This document shows, one piece after another, positions 1-8,295 of a stretch of 24,923 nt of DNA. Under the pieces are notes generated by a model. That model did no database searches. It saw only the letters and a program-made list of their open reading frames with translations, and was not told the DNA's origin. Source of the DNA: Chara braunii (taxonomy: Eukaryota; Streptophyta; Charophyceae; Charales; Characeae); the NCBI GenBank assembly GCA_003427395.1, contig BFEA01000160.1, forward strand, positions 1,297,409 to 1,322,331, given 5' to 3'. A program made the position numbers and the translations under genes. Positions within the stretch are counted from its first letter, which is position 1. Each line of letters begins with the position of its first letter.

Positions 1-91
<91 letters not shown>
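1..91. repeat. Compound CT/GT dinucleotide microsatellite
   Basis: A perfect CT run (1-32) passes directly into a perfect GT run (33-91). The open frame through it is a Val-Cys artefact of the repeat and not a gene. The array starts at the window edge, so its full length is unknown. Confidence 0.98.
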
Positions 92-92
<1 letters not shown>

Positions 93-490
93 ACACATCC
101 ACATACATCCAAAGATCAGCGAAGGGCTAGGAGTAGGCAGGGAAGAAGGCAGACAAGGTGGGTAGAGAAGACAAAGGGCCTCGCCACACCACTCTCGAAA
201 TGTGAAAAAGACAAAAAAGTGGCCCGTGCATCTGGCCATGTTCTAGCAGGAAGTTCGTTCTCATGTTGTACATTTCGAGACTAATGCGGCGATGCCCAAA
301 GAGAAAGAAGGGAGTGCAGGAAGTGGATGAAGGTAGGAGGAGAGAGGAGAGAGGACAAGGAGGTGGGGCGGGAGGACGGCAGGGGGCAGAAGAGAATTAA
401 AGAGAAAACGAGTCTAGGAGGACGATGCACGAGAAAGAAGGATTACGGGCATCGCCACACCACTCACGAAATGTGACAAAGACAAAAACT
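92..490. other. Non-coding flank with two copies of a dispersed short motif
   Basis: I see no gene here. The stretch is purine-rich (300-420) and carries two copies of a motif resembling CACTCACGAAATGTG followed by an AAAGACAAAAA tract, at about 187-217 and 459-489. Related copies occur near 7455 and 13985, so this is a dispersed repeat family. Confidence 0.6.
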
Positions 491-592
491 AGGGTGGGTG
501 TATGGGTGGGTGTATGGTGGGTGTATGATGGGTGTATGGTGGGTGTATGATGGGTGTATGGTGGGTGTGGGGTGGGTATGGGGTGGGTGTAT
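491..592. repeat. 11-bp G-rich minisatellite (GGTGGGTGTAT)
   Basis: About nine tandem units of GGTGGGTGTAT or its variant GATGGGTGTAT. Every unit holds a GGG run on the plus strand, so several GGG tracts lie close together. The minus strand reads as a Thr/His/Pro-rich open frame, which is an artefact of the repeat. Confidence 0.9.
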
Positions 593-755
593 CTTTCCAC
601 GTTTGCGGAAAACACATGCTCCATTTTGCGCATTCCGGTAGTGGTGCGGCGCGGTCCTATAAGGCTATAACTCACCTTCTTCCCAGGTTGAGCTTGGCGT
701 AACGTCCTTCGGGACATACGTTAAAATTGGAACGATGCAGAGATGCTTTGCATGG

Positions 756-767
756 ACCCTGCGTATG
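756..767. repeat. 5' target-site duplication of the Penelope-like element
   Basis: ACCCTGCGTATG is repeated exactly at 7085-7096, directly after the end of the right pLTR. A 12-bp identical pair bracketing the two long direct repeats is best read as the target-site duplication that marks the element's outer ends. Confidence 0.8.
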
Positions 768-792
768 TTGGGAAAAGCATAATGTCCTTCGG

Positions 793-1714
793 GAAGAGCT
801 GCTTTTTCTTCCTCTCCCTTCAAAAACCTTTTGCTGGTATTTCTTGGATTCTAGGGTTGATGTGATGGTACCTCTTGATCTCTGTGGCCTCTTTGTCTCC
901 CTCCCTTCTATTCTAGGACTCGAATTGACGCGGGTGCTACTTGAATCCTTCATCTTTCTTCCTTTCTTTCAGTCTGTTTCCTCCAGCTGGACTTGAACTG
1001 GGGATCTGGTTCTGTTTTTTTTTCTCTTTTTTGTAAGTCCATGGTGTTGTAGAGGCCAGTCGCTGAGTACACAGTGATCACCTGCAGTCGTAGGCCGTGG
1101 TTCTGGTTTTTGTTTCGGTGCTTGGTTCTTCTTTTGTATGCTCTGTTCTTCGGGTATTTTCTGCTTCTGTAGGTGAGTTAATGTTCGGGGTCTTTTCTGA
1201 AACGTTTTGTTACCTGGAACTTTTCTCTTGGACGCGGTTTGGTGCTTTTGGAACCTTGAGGGGTTATCTCTAGGATGTAGGCTTGGCTGTAGGACTACTT
1301 ATAGTGGCGTCAACATAGTCCCAGGCCTCCTCCACTGCGACGATTTGACCCCTGATGATGGCCTGGCTGGCGACCAGCCAAAACGTGTGTAGGGTCGCGC
1401 TTTTCGTAGCTTGCTGATGCTTCACAGGTTCGGCAGTTTCTTCAGGGAAATGCCGACCATCTTTGCACGATGCTAGCTTGATAGGTTGTTTCTTCTTGTT
1501 TATCTTTTATGACCTATCAGGGTCGCATTCGGGAGAACTATGTTGTTGACGTCTTCTTCCCTACCTCCTTCCTCTTCTCCTTGCTTTGGATGTCTGCCTG
1601 GTGGTGTCGTCACCTTCTGCATGCTGATGCCTTTTGTATGGTGTATCACTTGCTATTTTATGCTCTATGAATTTAGCTGCTATTTGTGCACTTGTTGAGT
1701 GTTTGTGTATGATT
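793..1714 (+). repeat. Left pLTR of the Penelope-like element
   Basis: Direct repeat of 6235-7084, over 90% identical by eye where it aligns. It begins GAAGAGCTGCTTTTTC and ends GTGTTTGTGTATGATT. About 100 bp near 1005-1105 is missing from the right copy, whereas the right copy has about 20-25 bp near 6493-6516 that is missing here. It contains the hammerhead-like motif at 1347-1396. Short open frames inside it are not genes. Confidence 0.9.
1347..1396 (+). ncRNA. Hammerhead-ribozyme-like motif, left pLTR (core mutated)
   Basis: Stem I GACCC (1347-1351) pairs with GGGTC (1392-1396). The conserved CTGATGA core is at 1352-1358. A perfect stem GGCTGG-CGA-CCAGCC lies at 1365-1379. The position of the invariant GAAA reads AAAA (1380-1383), then a minimal stem III CGTGTG, then TA (1390-1391) at the expected cleavage site. 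The parts are in type-I hammerhead order, and pLTRs of Penelope-like elements are known to carry hammerheads. Two cautions apply: 6 nt separate the core from stem II, and the G-to-A change at G12 should abolish cleavage here. Confidence 0.5.
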
Positions 1715-1799
1715 ACCATTTCTTCGTGCTTGTAACCGCCGTAGGAATTGGACTACGGGCAGTGTGGCTGCACTTCGACGGGTACTTTACTTCACGAAG

Positions 1800-3023
1800 A
1801 TGGCGGCTCCATTCGTACGATCATGTTATAACTGTGGTATTCCGGGGCATTTCTCGAGAGAGTGTCCGCACCCTCATAGGGCACCTATGACGGGGGCTAG
1901 CGCTACTCCTGTGAACAATCCGATCCTTGCTTTACCACCACCGATGGCTACCCCATTGACTTATGCTCCTGCTCCTTTGGCCCCAGCCCCGGTGCCTGTT
2001 CCGGCTTATGGTGCGGGGGAAGGGTATGGTCAACGTGGCGGCAGCGGCTATTGGCGACAGCAGCTTGATCGGTATGCAACTTTCATGGACAAGGCCGAGG
2101 CCAAGGAGGCTACTGATTGCGAGAATGAAGAGAAAGAAAAGATGCTGAAGGAACGGGAAGACATGAAGTCAAGAATTGGCGATAGATTAGAGAGTAGAAT
2201 TGCGAACATCTACGGGACGGTATTGACTACAGGTTGCAAGTCAGTTGGAACCACGGCTGGGCTAACTGGCGAACAGACTAATGTCGAGAAGGAGTTGTCC
2301 AAACTGAAGAAGGAGAATGAGGAGTATCGAAGGCGGTTAGACAAGGAGTCATCGAACAACGAGAACCTAGTTGATAGATTGCTTAGAGAGAATGAGAAAC
2401 TTCGGCGGAAGTCAACAATACTACAGGATCCTTTGGAGAGTAGTATGAGCCTACTTGTAAAGGAGATGCAAGAACAGATGCAAGAGCTTCGTGTAGGGAG
2501 GGATTTTGATAAAGAGTTATTGAATGGTCTGAAGGCGGAAGTTTGATTGCTTCGGAAAGAAAAGGAGAAGTCCGCGGATGAGGCGAGAGTGTGGATGAAC
2601 AAAGGACTCAGGTCAGGGAACAAACGAGGCACTGCCCCTATTTCCACGCCTGAATGTGACCATAGGAGCAGATCTTGCATTCGTTTGACCGAGGGACCAG
2701 TTGAAGCTTTGAGGGCGGAACTGCGCAAGACGAAGGACATGGAGTATTGTGCTACTAAAGAAGTCGATGCGTTGAAGAAGAAGAGTACTGATGTTGAGGT
2801 TAAACGATTGGATGCTGAGAAAAAGAAGCGCGAAGCTAAAGCAGAAGTGGCCAAGCTAAGGGGTCAGGTAGAAAAACTCACCATGGAGTCTGAGGCTGTA
2901 GGCACGGGAGGGACAAATCTGAAGTGCGGATTGGAGGAGGTTGCTAACAGTGCGCTGAAGTCAACTAGGAGGGGGAGACCAAGATTGAAACCTGGCAAAG
3001 TGGCGCTTAAGGATAATGAATGA
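1800..3023 (+). pseudogene. Zinc-knuckle and coiled-coil protein of the retroelement
   Basis: The chosen ATG at 1800 has a purine at -3 and G at +4. An upstream in-frame ATG at 1764 would add 12 residues. Soon after the start is a CX2CX4HX4C zinc knuckle (CYNCGIPGHFSREC), a nucleic-acid-binding motif typical of retroelement gag-like proteins. A Pro/Ala/Gly-rich low-complexity segment follows (about 1890-2030), then a long Lys/Glu/Leu-rich coiled-coil-prone region (about 2090-2900), then a basic tail with RRGRPRLKPGK (about 2968-3000) resembling an AT-hook. An in-frame TGA at 2544-2546 interrupts it, with the same frame and character continuing to a TGA at 3021-3023. It probably coated or tethered the element RNA. 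I do not recognise a named family beyond the zinc knuckle. Confidence 0.7.
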
Positions 3024-3323
3024 ACGGATGTGAATGATCATTACTTGTTTGTGAAGCAGTAGAGTAAGAGGTTGCGCGCGCTCAAGAAAGCTGGTTTGGA
3101 AATTATATGCTGACAGGAAGGAATCGACTACAAAACGGTGGAATCCACAGCGGATGAACTGGCTGAGATACGAGTTGTTGCGCGATTTCAGAAACATGGG
3201 GTGGGTGGGTCAAAGTTGAGTGTGGTTGAGGATGATGGAGGGGAAAGTAGTGATCCCGCGGCTAGACATGGAGGTGGGGAGAATGAGAATGAGGTAGAAG
3301 AGGTTCCCTCTGACTCTGCCTAA
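3024..3323 (+). pseudogene. Acidic linker in frame with the zinc-knuckle ORF
   Basis: The zinc-knuckle frame continues past the TGA at 3021 with stops at about 3060 and 3110. It then stays open from 3138 to 3323, encoding an acidic Gly/Glu/Ser-rich segment. This looks like the decayed linker between the N-terminal region and the GIY-YIG domain, which starts just after in another frame. A single ancestral polyprotein is inferred. Confidence 0.45.
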
Positions 3324-3357
3324 GGATGCGCACCAAGCGTGGCCAACAATTGGAGGA

Positions 3358-3972
3358 TTGTTAACGACTTCAGAAACGACCGTTTGTAGTGAGGTGAGAA
3401 ATGGTGTAAGGGAAGGGGCATATAGGAGTGTTGTTTTGAAACTGATTCTTGCGGGGGAAATTTCGTGGGGTATTGAGTTGCGTGATTATTTGAGACGTGT
3501 GCGTGATGATGGTTCGGATTTAGTGTCATATACCGACCCTCTTATCTATGTGTTGATCTCTCATTGGACGAAACATGTATATGTCGGTGCTACTGCGAGG
3601 TCGCTGGAAGTCAGATGGCGAGAGCATATCTTTCGAGTAAGAAATAGGGAGGTGATTAAATCGGGTCGTCGGAATCAGTAACTGTATAAATGGTTAAGGC
3701 GGTGTGGGGTGGAGAAATACGTTGCGCTTTCAATGTTTTGTTGCATCGAGATGGAACTGTTTGAATTGTAACGTTTCATTATTAGGCTAATTAGCCTGCA
3801 TCTCAACAATAGGGATAAGCGTAGGAAGCATAGAAAGTGTCGGGGTGATAAGCGTGAACGGCGAAGAAGGTGGGGTTGTAAGGTGACGAAGGAAATTGGG
3901 GGGATTTTACGCACGCATGTGGTTTTTCACACTAATTATAGAAGTTATTCCACCAGCTTAGTGAGGATTTGA
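3358..3972 (+). pseudogene. GIY-YIG endonuclease domain of the Penelope-like element
   Basis: From about 3535 the frame reads LIYVLISHW, then VYVGAT, ARSLEVRWREH, YKWLRRCG and a Glu-containing helix. It ends with LHLNNRDKRRKHR, a basic segment. This is the order of a GIY-YIG nuclease: the IYV...VYVG pair, the catalytic Arg of the R-W-x-E-H helix and a C-terminal Glu. In Penelope-like elements this domain nicks target DNA to prime reverse transcription. Stops at 3679-3681 and 3769-3771 break the domain, and the frame ends with a TGA at 3970-3972. The frame differs from both the zinc-knuckle ORF and most of the RT region. Its position before the RT is the reverse of canonical Penelope elements. 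Confidence 0.75.
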
Positions 3973-4126
3973 ACGAATGTCGAAAGGAAGGTCGATCTAC
4001 CGTGGAAGTGGGCTGCAGAGGTGGATCATTGCTTGTGAACCAAGGGAAGTTGGTAAAAAGGCCGTATGGGTCGTTGGAGTCAACTCTTGCATCGGTAGAA
4101 TGCAATCACGTAGGGCTAAAGGTTGA

Positions 4127-6236
4127 TTGACAGGAGGTATGTGTATCATGTTCTCCTCTATTGTTTCATTTTGTTCGTCCCTTCAGTCTTTCAAACCCCT
4201 GCTGGCTAAATTTTTAAGTTATCCACCTCGGAGGAAGGATTTGCTCTCTTGGGACTTGGTGAGACTGATTTGTATGTTTGGCGCTATCCGATCCTTCTCG
4301 GAGAAACGGTCGAGGTACTCCTTGCGATGTATTCTTTCTGGAGTAAATGGACGCAAGTTTGGGATCAATGTGCAGAACATATTAGCGGTCAAAATTACCT
4401 TTGATGAGACGCTAAGTAAGGTTGCGATCTGAAAGTTGGTAGCAACATTGGTGATGCACTTGGAGCTGTCAGACGCGTGAAAATGAATGATCGTGCGACG
4501 TATGCGGGCGGTATGGCAGAAGAACAAGAGTATTGGTGATATTTTATACAGTTTCAAAAGGGTGGTAAGTTCGAGTGCGATCGTGTGTAATTGTGACATG
4601 TTTGATGAGTTATACCCTCGAGTTGATGGGCACGTGTGTTTTCGGATGAGTAATGTCGATTTTATCCCAAAATGGTTGAAGAACGCAAGGAATGTCCTGA
4701 AACCCTCATGTCACTGTACTAGAGGTTCTCTGAGTAGACAATTGCTTACCACTTTTGACTACTTGTCTGTGCATTGTGGTACTTCACGGGATGAGTTCCG
4801 AGGGTTGTTTTAACCTTGTGAGGTGTCCTGTAACTCCGAGGAATTGGGAGTATGCAAGGGACGGCTCAATGGGTTGGTATGTTGTCATGTCGATCACAAC
4901 CTGGGAAATTATCTTGTTTGTTGTCAGACGATCTACCGCCAGGGCATGGATAAGATGTTCCTGTGTAACTTGGGGTTCGAGCTATGTGAAAGGGATGAGG
5001 CAAAACTCAACGCTATGAACGGCCGAAGATATGAGGAGTCCGGTTTGGCAAGTTGGGCAAGTGGAATGTGCATGGCAAGTTGGGGAAATGCTATGTGATC
5101 CCGAAGCACAAGGACATTCGAAAGTGGCGGCCAATCTGCCCTTCTTTTGAAGAATGTGGTGTCAGGGCAAGCAAGAAGGTGGCAAGAGTTTTTAACCAGA
5201 TGTTGTGGGACTTACTTGCGAGGAGTAACTTCAACATGAGGAGCACCGGGGAGTTGGTGGGAAGGAGTGTGGTTGCTAACAAAGGACCGACGAAGGATGA
5301 GGGTTTTGTGTCAGCACCATTTCATATCAAGGAGATGTTCTGCAATCTGCCACATGACGTTGTGTTAGAGGCGGTTCACTGGGTGACAAATTTTTTGTTA
5401 GCACAGGGAGGTTTCGGAGTGTTGTTGTAAGAGAAAGGCAAGAAAACAAAGATAAAGATGGGGAAGGCACCGATTGGCCAGATGACCGTTGACTTTGCTG
5501 ACATCATCAGCTTTATGAAATTTGAGCTCAATTGCACGTACGTTAACGCTTGTGGTAAACTGTTACGTCAGCATACTGGGATTCCAATTGGTAAGGCTTC
5601 GAGCCTGACCTTGGCTTGCATCCTCTCGACGTATTCATAATTTTGCTTTATGAATTCCCTCGGTCATATGCACTCAATGACATATGGGGCAGCGGGGCGC
5701 GTATTGTGGATGATGTTGCAGCTATCTTTGCTTGGTACAAGAAGGAGGTGAGGGCCTCGAAAGTAGCAGCGGAAAAGGTTGTGCAAATTTTTGAGAATTG
5801 TTATCATAAGAATCTGATTCTTGAGAGGACAGACAAGGGTCCCTTTAGGGAGTTTTTGGGATGTGTGGTTGGGGTGTGTGATTGGCCGGAGGGAATCGTA
5901 TGCGCAGGGTGAGGTTCAGAGTGGGCGACTGATTTTTCATAACCTTCCGGACTCTTGCACTTACTCTAGCCAGGAACAAAACTGGTTGTGATTAGTTCCT
6001 TTCTATATCGGGCGAACAGATTCACTACCATGAGAGGGGCAGAGGTTGCTTTCCTTTTGTCCCTGAAGATTGAATTGAGATTGAGAGGGTTCCCTGATTC
6101 CTACTTTCAAATTGACACTGTTATTGAGACTTTTTCTAGCAAGTTTGGAGGCATCTGGGACGACTGGGTGAAGTGCCTGACCGACTGGGAGTTTGACAGA
6201 AGAAGCCGTGGGAGGCTTCTGGAAGGGGTCAGATGA
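4127..6236 (+). pseudogene. Reverse transcriptase region of the Penelope-like element
   Basis: The coding remnant spreads over three frames. Frame A (4127-5098, stops near 4430, 4480 and 4811) holds RT-upstream sequence with a CNC motif and PRVDGHV. Frame B (5053-5640) has the fingers motif YVIPKHKDIRKWRPICPS, then HIKEMFCNLPHDVV (motif A region) and GIPIGKASSLTLAC (motif B). Frame C (5616-6236) has ARIVDDVAAIF (catalytic motif C, the xxDD box), then YHKNLILER and FREFLGCVVGV (palm/thumb region). The first catalytic Asp, expected just before IKEMF, reads His here. Frameshifts fall near 5050-5100 and 5620-5640, with stops near 5430 and 5910. The last TGA (6234-6236) abuts the right pLTR. The motif set and IPKHKD spacing suit a Penelope-type RT rather than gypsy, copia or L1. 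Confidence 0.78.
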
Positions 6237-7084
6237 AGAGTTGCTTTTTCTTCCTCTCCCTTCAAAGACCTTTTGCTGGAATTTCTTGGATTCTAGGGTT
6301 GATGTGATGGTACCGCTTGATCTTTGTGGCCTCTTTGTCTCCCTCCCTTCTATTATAGGACTCGAATTGACGCAAGTGCTACTTGAATCCTTGATCTTTC
6401 TTCCTTTATTTCAGTCTGTTTTTATAGCGGGACTTGAACTGGGGATCTTGTTCTGGTTTTGTTTCGGTGCTTGGTTCTTCTTTTGTATGCTTTGAAGAAC
6501 GAGTACTTGAGACTGTTCTTCGGGTATTTTCTCCTTCTGTAGGTGAGCTAATCTTCGGGTTTTTTTCTGAAACGTTTTGTTACCTGGAACTTTCCTCTTG
6601 GACGCAGTTTGGTACTTTTGGAACCTTGAGGGGTTATATCTAGGATGTAGGCTTGGCTGTAGGACTACTTATAGTGGCGTCAACATAGTCCTAGGCCTCC
6701 TCCACCATGACGATTTGAACCCTGATGATGGCATGGGTGGCGACCGACCGAAATGTGCGTAGGGTCGCGCTTTTTGTAGCTTGTTGATGCTTCACGGGTT
6801 CGGCAATTTCTTTAGGGAAATGCTGACCATCTTTGCACGATGCTAGCTTGATAGGTTGTTTCTTCTAGTTTATCTTTTATGACCTGTCAGAATCGTGTTC
6901 GGGAAAGCTATAGTGGTGACGTTTTTTTCTCTACCTCCTTCCTCTTCTCCTTGCTTTGGATGCCTGCCTGGTGGTGTCGTCAACTTCTGCCTACTGATGT
7001 CTTTTGTATGGCGTATCACTTGCTATTTTATGCTCTATGAATTTAGTTGCTATTTGTGCACTCGTTGAGTGTTTGTGTATAATT
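6235..7084 (+). repeat. Right pLTR of the Penelope-like element
   Basis: Direct repeat of 793-1714. It begins GAAGAGTTGC, overlapping the last stop codon of the RT region, and ends GTGTTTGTGTATAATT, immediately followed by the 12-bp target-site duplication. It lacks the roughly 100-bp insertion of the left copy. The frames that run through it (for example 6193-6495) are not conserved between copies. Confidence 0.9.
6717..6766 (+). ncRNA. Hammerhead-ribozyme-like motif, right pLTR
   Basis: CTGATGA is at 6722-6728, intact GAAA at 6750-6753, minimal stem III TGTGCG at 6754-6759, TA at 6760-6761 and GGGTC at 6762-6766. Here the GAAA box is intact, but stem I (GAACC against GGGTC) has one mismatch and stem II (GGGTGG against CCGACC) is imperfect. 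Stem III differs from the left copy in a pairing-preserving way (CG..TG against TG..CG), which supports selection for structure in the ancestor. Confidence 0.5.
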
Positions 7085-7096
7085 ACCCTGCGTATG
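7085..7096. repeat. 3' target-site duplication of the Penelope-like element
   Basis: An exact second copy of ACCCTGCGTATG (see 756-767), directly abutting the right pLTR. Confidence 0.8.
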
Positions 7097-7722
7097 GCTA
7101 ACGTGCATAGATCGAGAAATGGTCCAAATTTAAAAGGTTGGCATCCGTTGTCATGATCGTGGAGGTCGGATCGTGCGGAAGCGTGAGGATGTGGAAACAC
7201 GCCATGCTTTCAAGTTGGGCCTCGCTCCACTGCTCTCGACATGCGCAAAAGAGAGTGGATCTTCCGCTAGAACATGTGGAAAGACACGCCGCCATGATTT
7301 TTGTCCTTTGTGAATGTCGACAGTAGTACAGCGAGACCTTCTCCCAAGCTTGCGTTGCTTCTGCAGCCCAATACACCTCCCCCTTTCTTGGGATCCCTAT
7401 GTTGGTCACCGACTTTTTCTCCAACAGGCCCCAAGAGCAAAATAACCTTTGACCCTCACTCCACTACTCACGAAATGTGCAAAACATAATCAAGGGGATG
7501 CATATTGCCCCCAGCCCTAATCGGCGGTGGTCAGGGAGCAGGGTAGGGCCGCCGGTGGGGGAGGTAGGCCAAAGCAAAGACCGAGCATTTTGCCAGTAGC
7601 TGAGCCTCCCACCTACTTACCCCACCCCCATCGCGTAACAACAGTGTCTATGGCCACACCATGCACACCCCCCCTCGCCCCATCAATATCCACCAAGGGG
7701 AGCAAGCCAACCATCTCAGTTG
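7097..7722. other. Non-coding stretch with dispersed repeat motifs
   Basis: No recognisable gene. Two pieces of a dispersed motif lie here: CTCTCGACATGCGCAAAAGAG followed by GATCTTCCGCTAGAACATG (about 7233-7280), and CCACTACTCACGAAATGTG (about 7461-7479). Similar pieces occur near 190, 460, 13170, 13985 and 14110. Open frames here have biased, low-complexity translations with no family resemblance. Confidence 0.5.
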
Positions 7723-7795
7723 GTTGGCACTAGTAAGTATTGAACCACCACCTCGCGAATGCCACTTGCGTGTCTAACCAACTGAGGTAGCCTTG
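7723..7795 (-). repeat. tRNA-derived SINE head (A and B boxes)
   Basis: On the minus strand, GGCTACCTCAGTTGGTTAG supplies an A box (7778-7789) and GGTTCAATACT a B box (7736-7746), with 31 nt between them, as in RNA polymerase III tRNA promoters. The intervening CAAGTGGCATTC (7757-7768) sits where the anticodon loop would be. The acceptor stem does not close, so this is a tRNA-like relic and not a functional tRNA. A second copy with the same landmark spacing is at 15700-15775. Confidence 0.6.
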
Positions 7796-7932
7796 CTCTT
7801 TTGTCTTTTTTTTTCCTTTATGGCCTTGAGGTATCATCATCGAACACACCAAAACTCTGCTTACGTTGAAGCTCTAGTCCCCTTCTGCTTGCACTTAGTT
7901 TTTTCTTTTCTTTCTTTTTTTAGAGTTATTTT

Positions 7933-8295
7933 GGAAATGACCCTCTAACTTCCATTTATTTGCGGTATGCCCCTCCGACATCTGACTTACCCTGTTGTGC
8001 CCCTGAGGCCTTTGAATTTTCCTGCAGGCCGCTGTCAGTGAGGGATGCAACGTTCCAGCATGCCCTTGTGGCCGTGCATGGCACTCACAGTCGTTTCCCT
8101 CGCTCTGAGAGGGGAGCTACCGGGGCATATTGGAAATTTGGAACCAGTACTGGTAGGGGCATATTGAACATATTTTAAGCCCGAAGGGCACCAGTTTTTT
8201 TTTGGAAACTTCAATCATTGTCAAAAGGGTGCGTCCGGGTAAATCGACCGTCAGAGGGGCATACGCAAATAAATGGAAGTCGGAGGGGCATTTCC
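7933..8295. mobile_element. MITE-like element with about 50-bp terminal inverted repeats
   Basis: The left arm (7933-7985) and right arm (8250-8295) are reverse complements over about 46-50 bp with a few mismatches, sharing CTTCCATTTATTTGCG and TATGCCCCTC. Inside, an AGGGGCATAT-type motif recurs (about 8116-8125 and 8154-8166), and on the opposite strand as GCCCCT near 7998, so the whole element is built from one short motif. There is no coding capacity. I could not define a target-site duplication. The short frames at 7960-8178 and 8117-8380 are by-products. The superfamily is undetermined. Confidence 0.65.

Larger units (their letters stand above)
768..7084 (+). mobile_element. Penelope-like retroelement with GIY-YIG upstream of RT, degenerate
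   Basis: The element is bounded by a 12-bp target-site duplication (756-767, 7085-7096). It carries two direct pseudo-LTRs (793-1714, 6235-7084), each with a hammerhead-like motif. Between them, on the plus strand, are a CCHC zinc-knuckle/coiled-coil ORF, a GIY-YIG endonuclease domain and a reverse transcriptase with the motifs IPKHKD, KWRPI, GIPIGKAS and VDD. Canonical Penelope-like elements have GIY-YIG after the RT. Here it comes before, as in the EN-permuted Chlamys/Naiad clades described from green algae and animals. A 25-bp segment (768-792) precedes the left pLTR and is absent from the right one. Stops and frameshifts in every domain show this copy is inactive. A gypsy or LINE origin is unlikely: there is no protease, integrase, APE endonuclease or poly(A) tail. 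Confidence 0.82.

Noticed and set aside
33-284. Open frame beginning in the GT repeat
   Set aside because: The first part is a Val-Cys run made by the microsatellite and the rest has no domain.
491-592. Telomere-like repeat
   Set aside because: The unit GGTGGGTGTAT is not the plant TTTAGGG repeat or a simple variant of it, and the array is internal and short.
768-7084. LTR retrotransposon of the gypsy or copia type
   Set aside because: Direct terminal repeats fit, but no protease, RNase H or integrase is present, and GIY-YIG plus Penelope-type RT motifs point to a Penelope-like element.
7723-7795. Functional tRNA gene
   Set aside because: A and B boxes are present but the acceptor stem does not pair and the D and T arms are incomplete.
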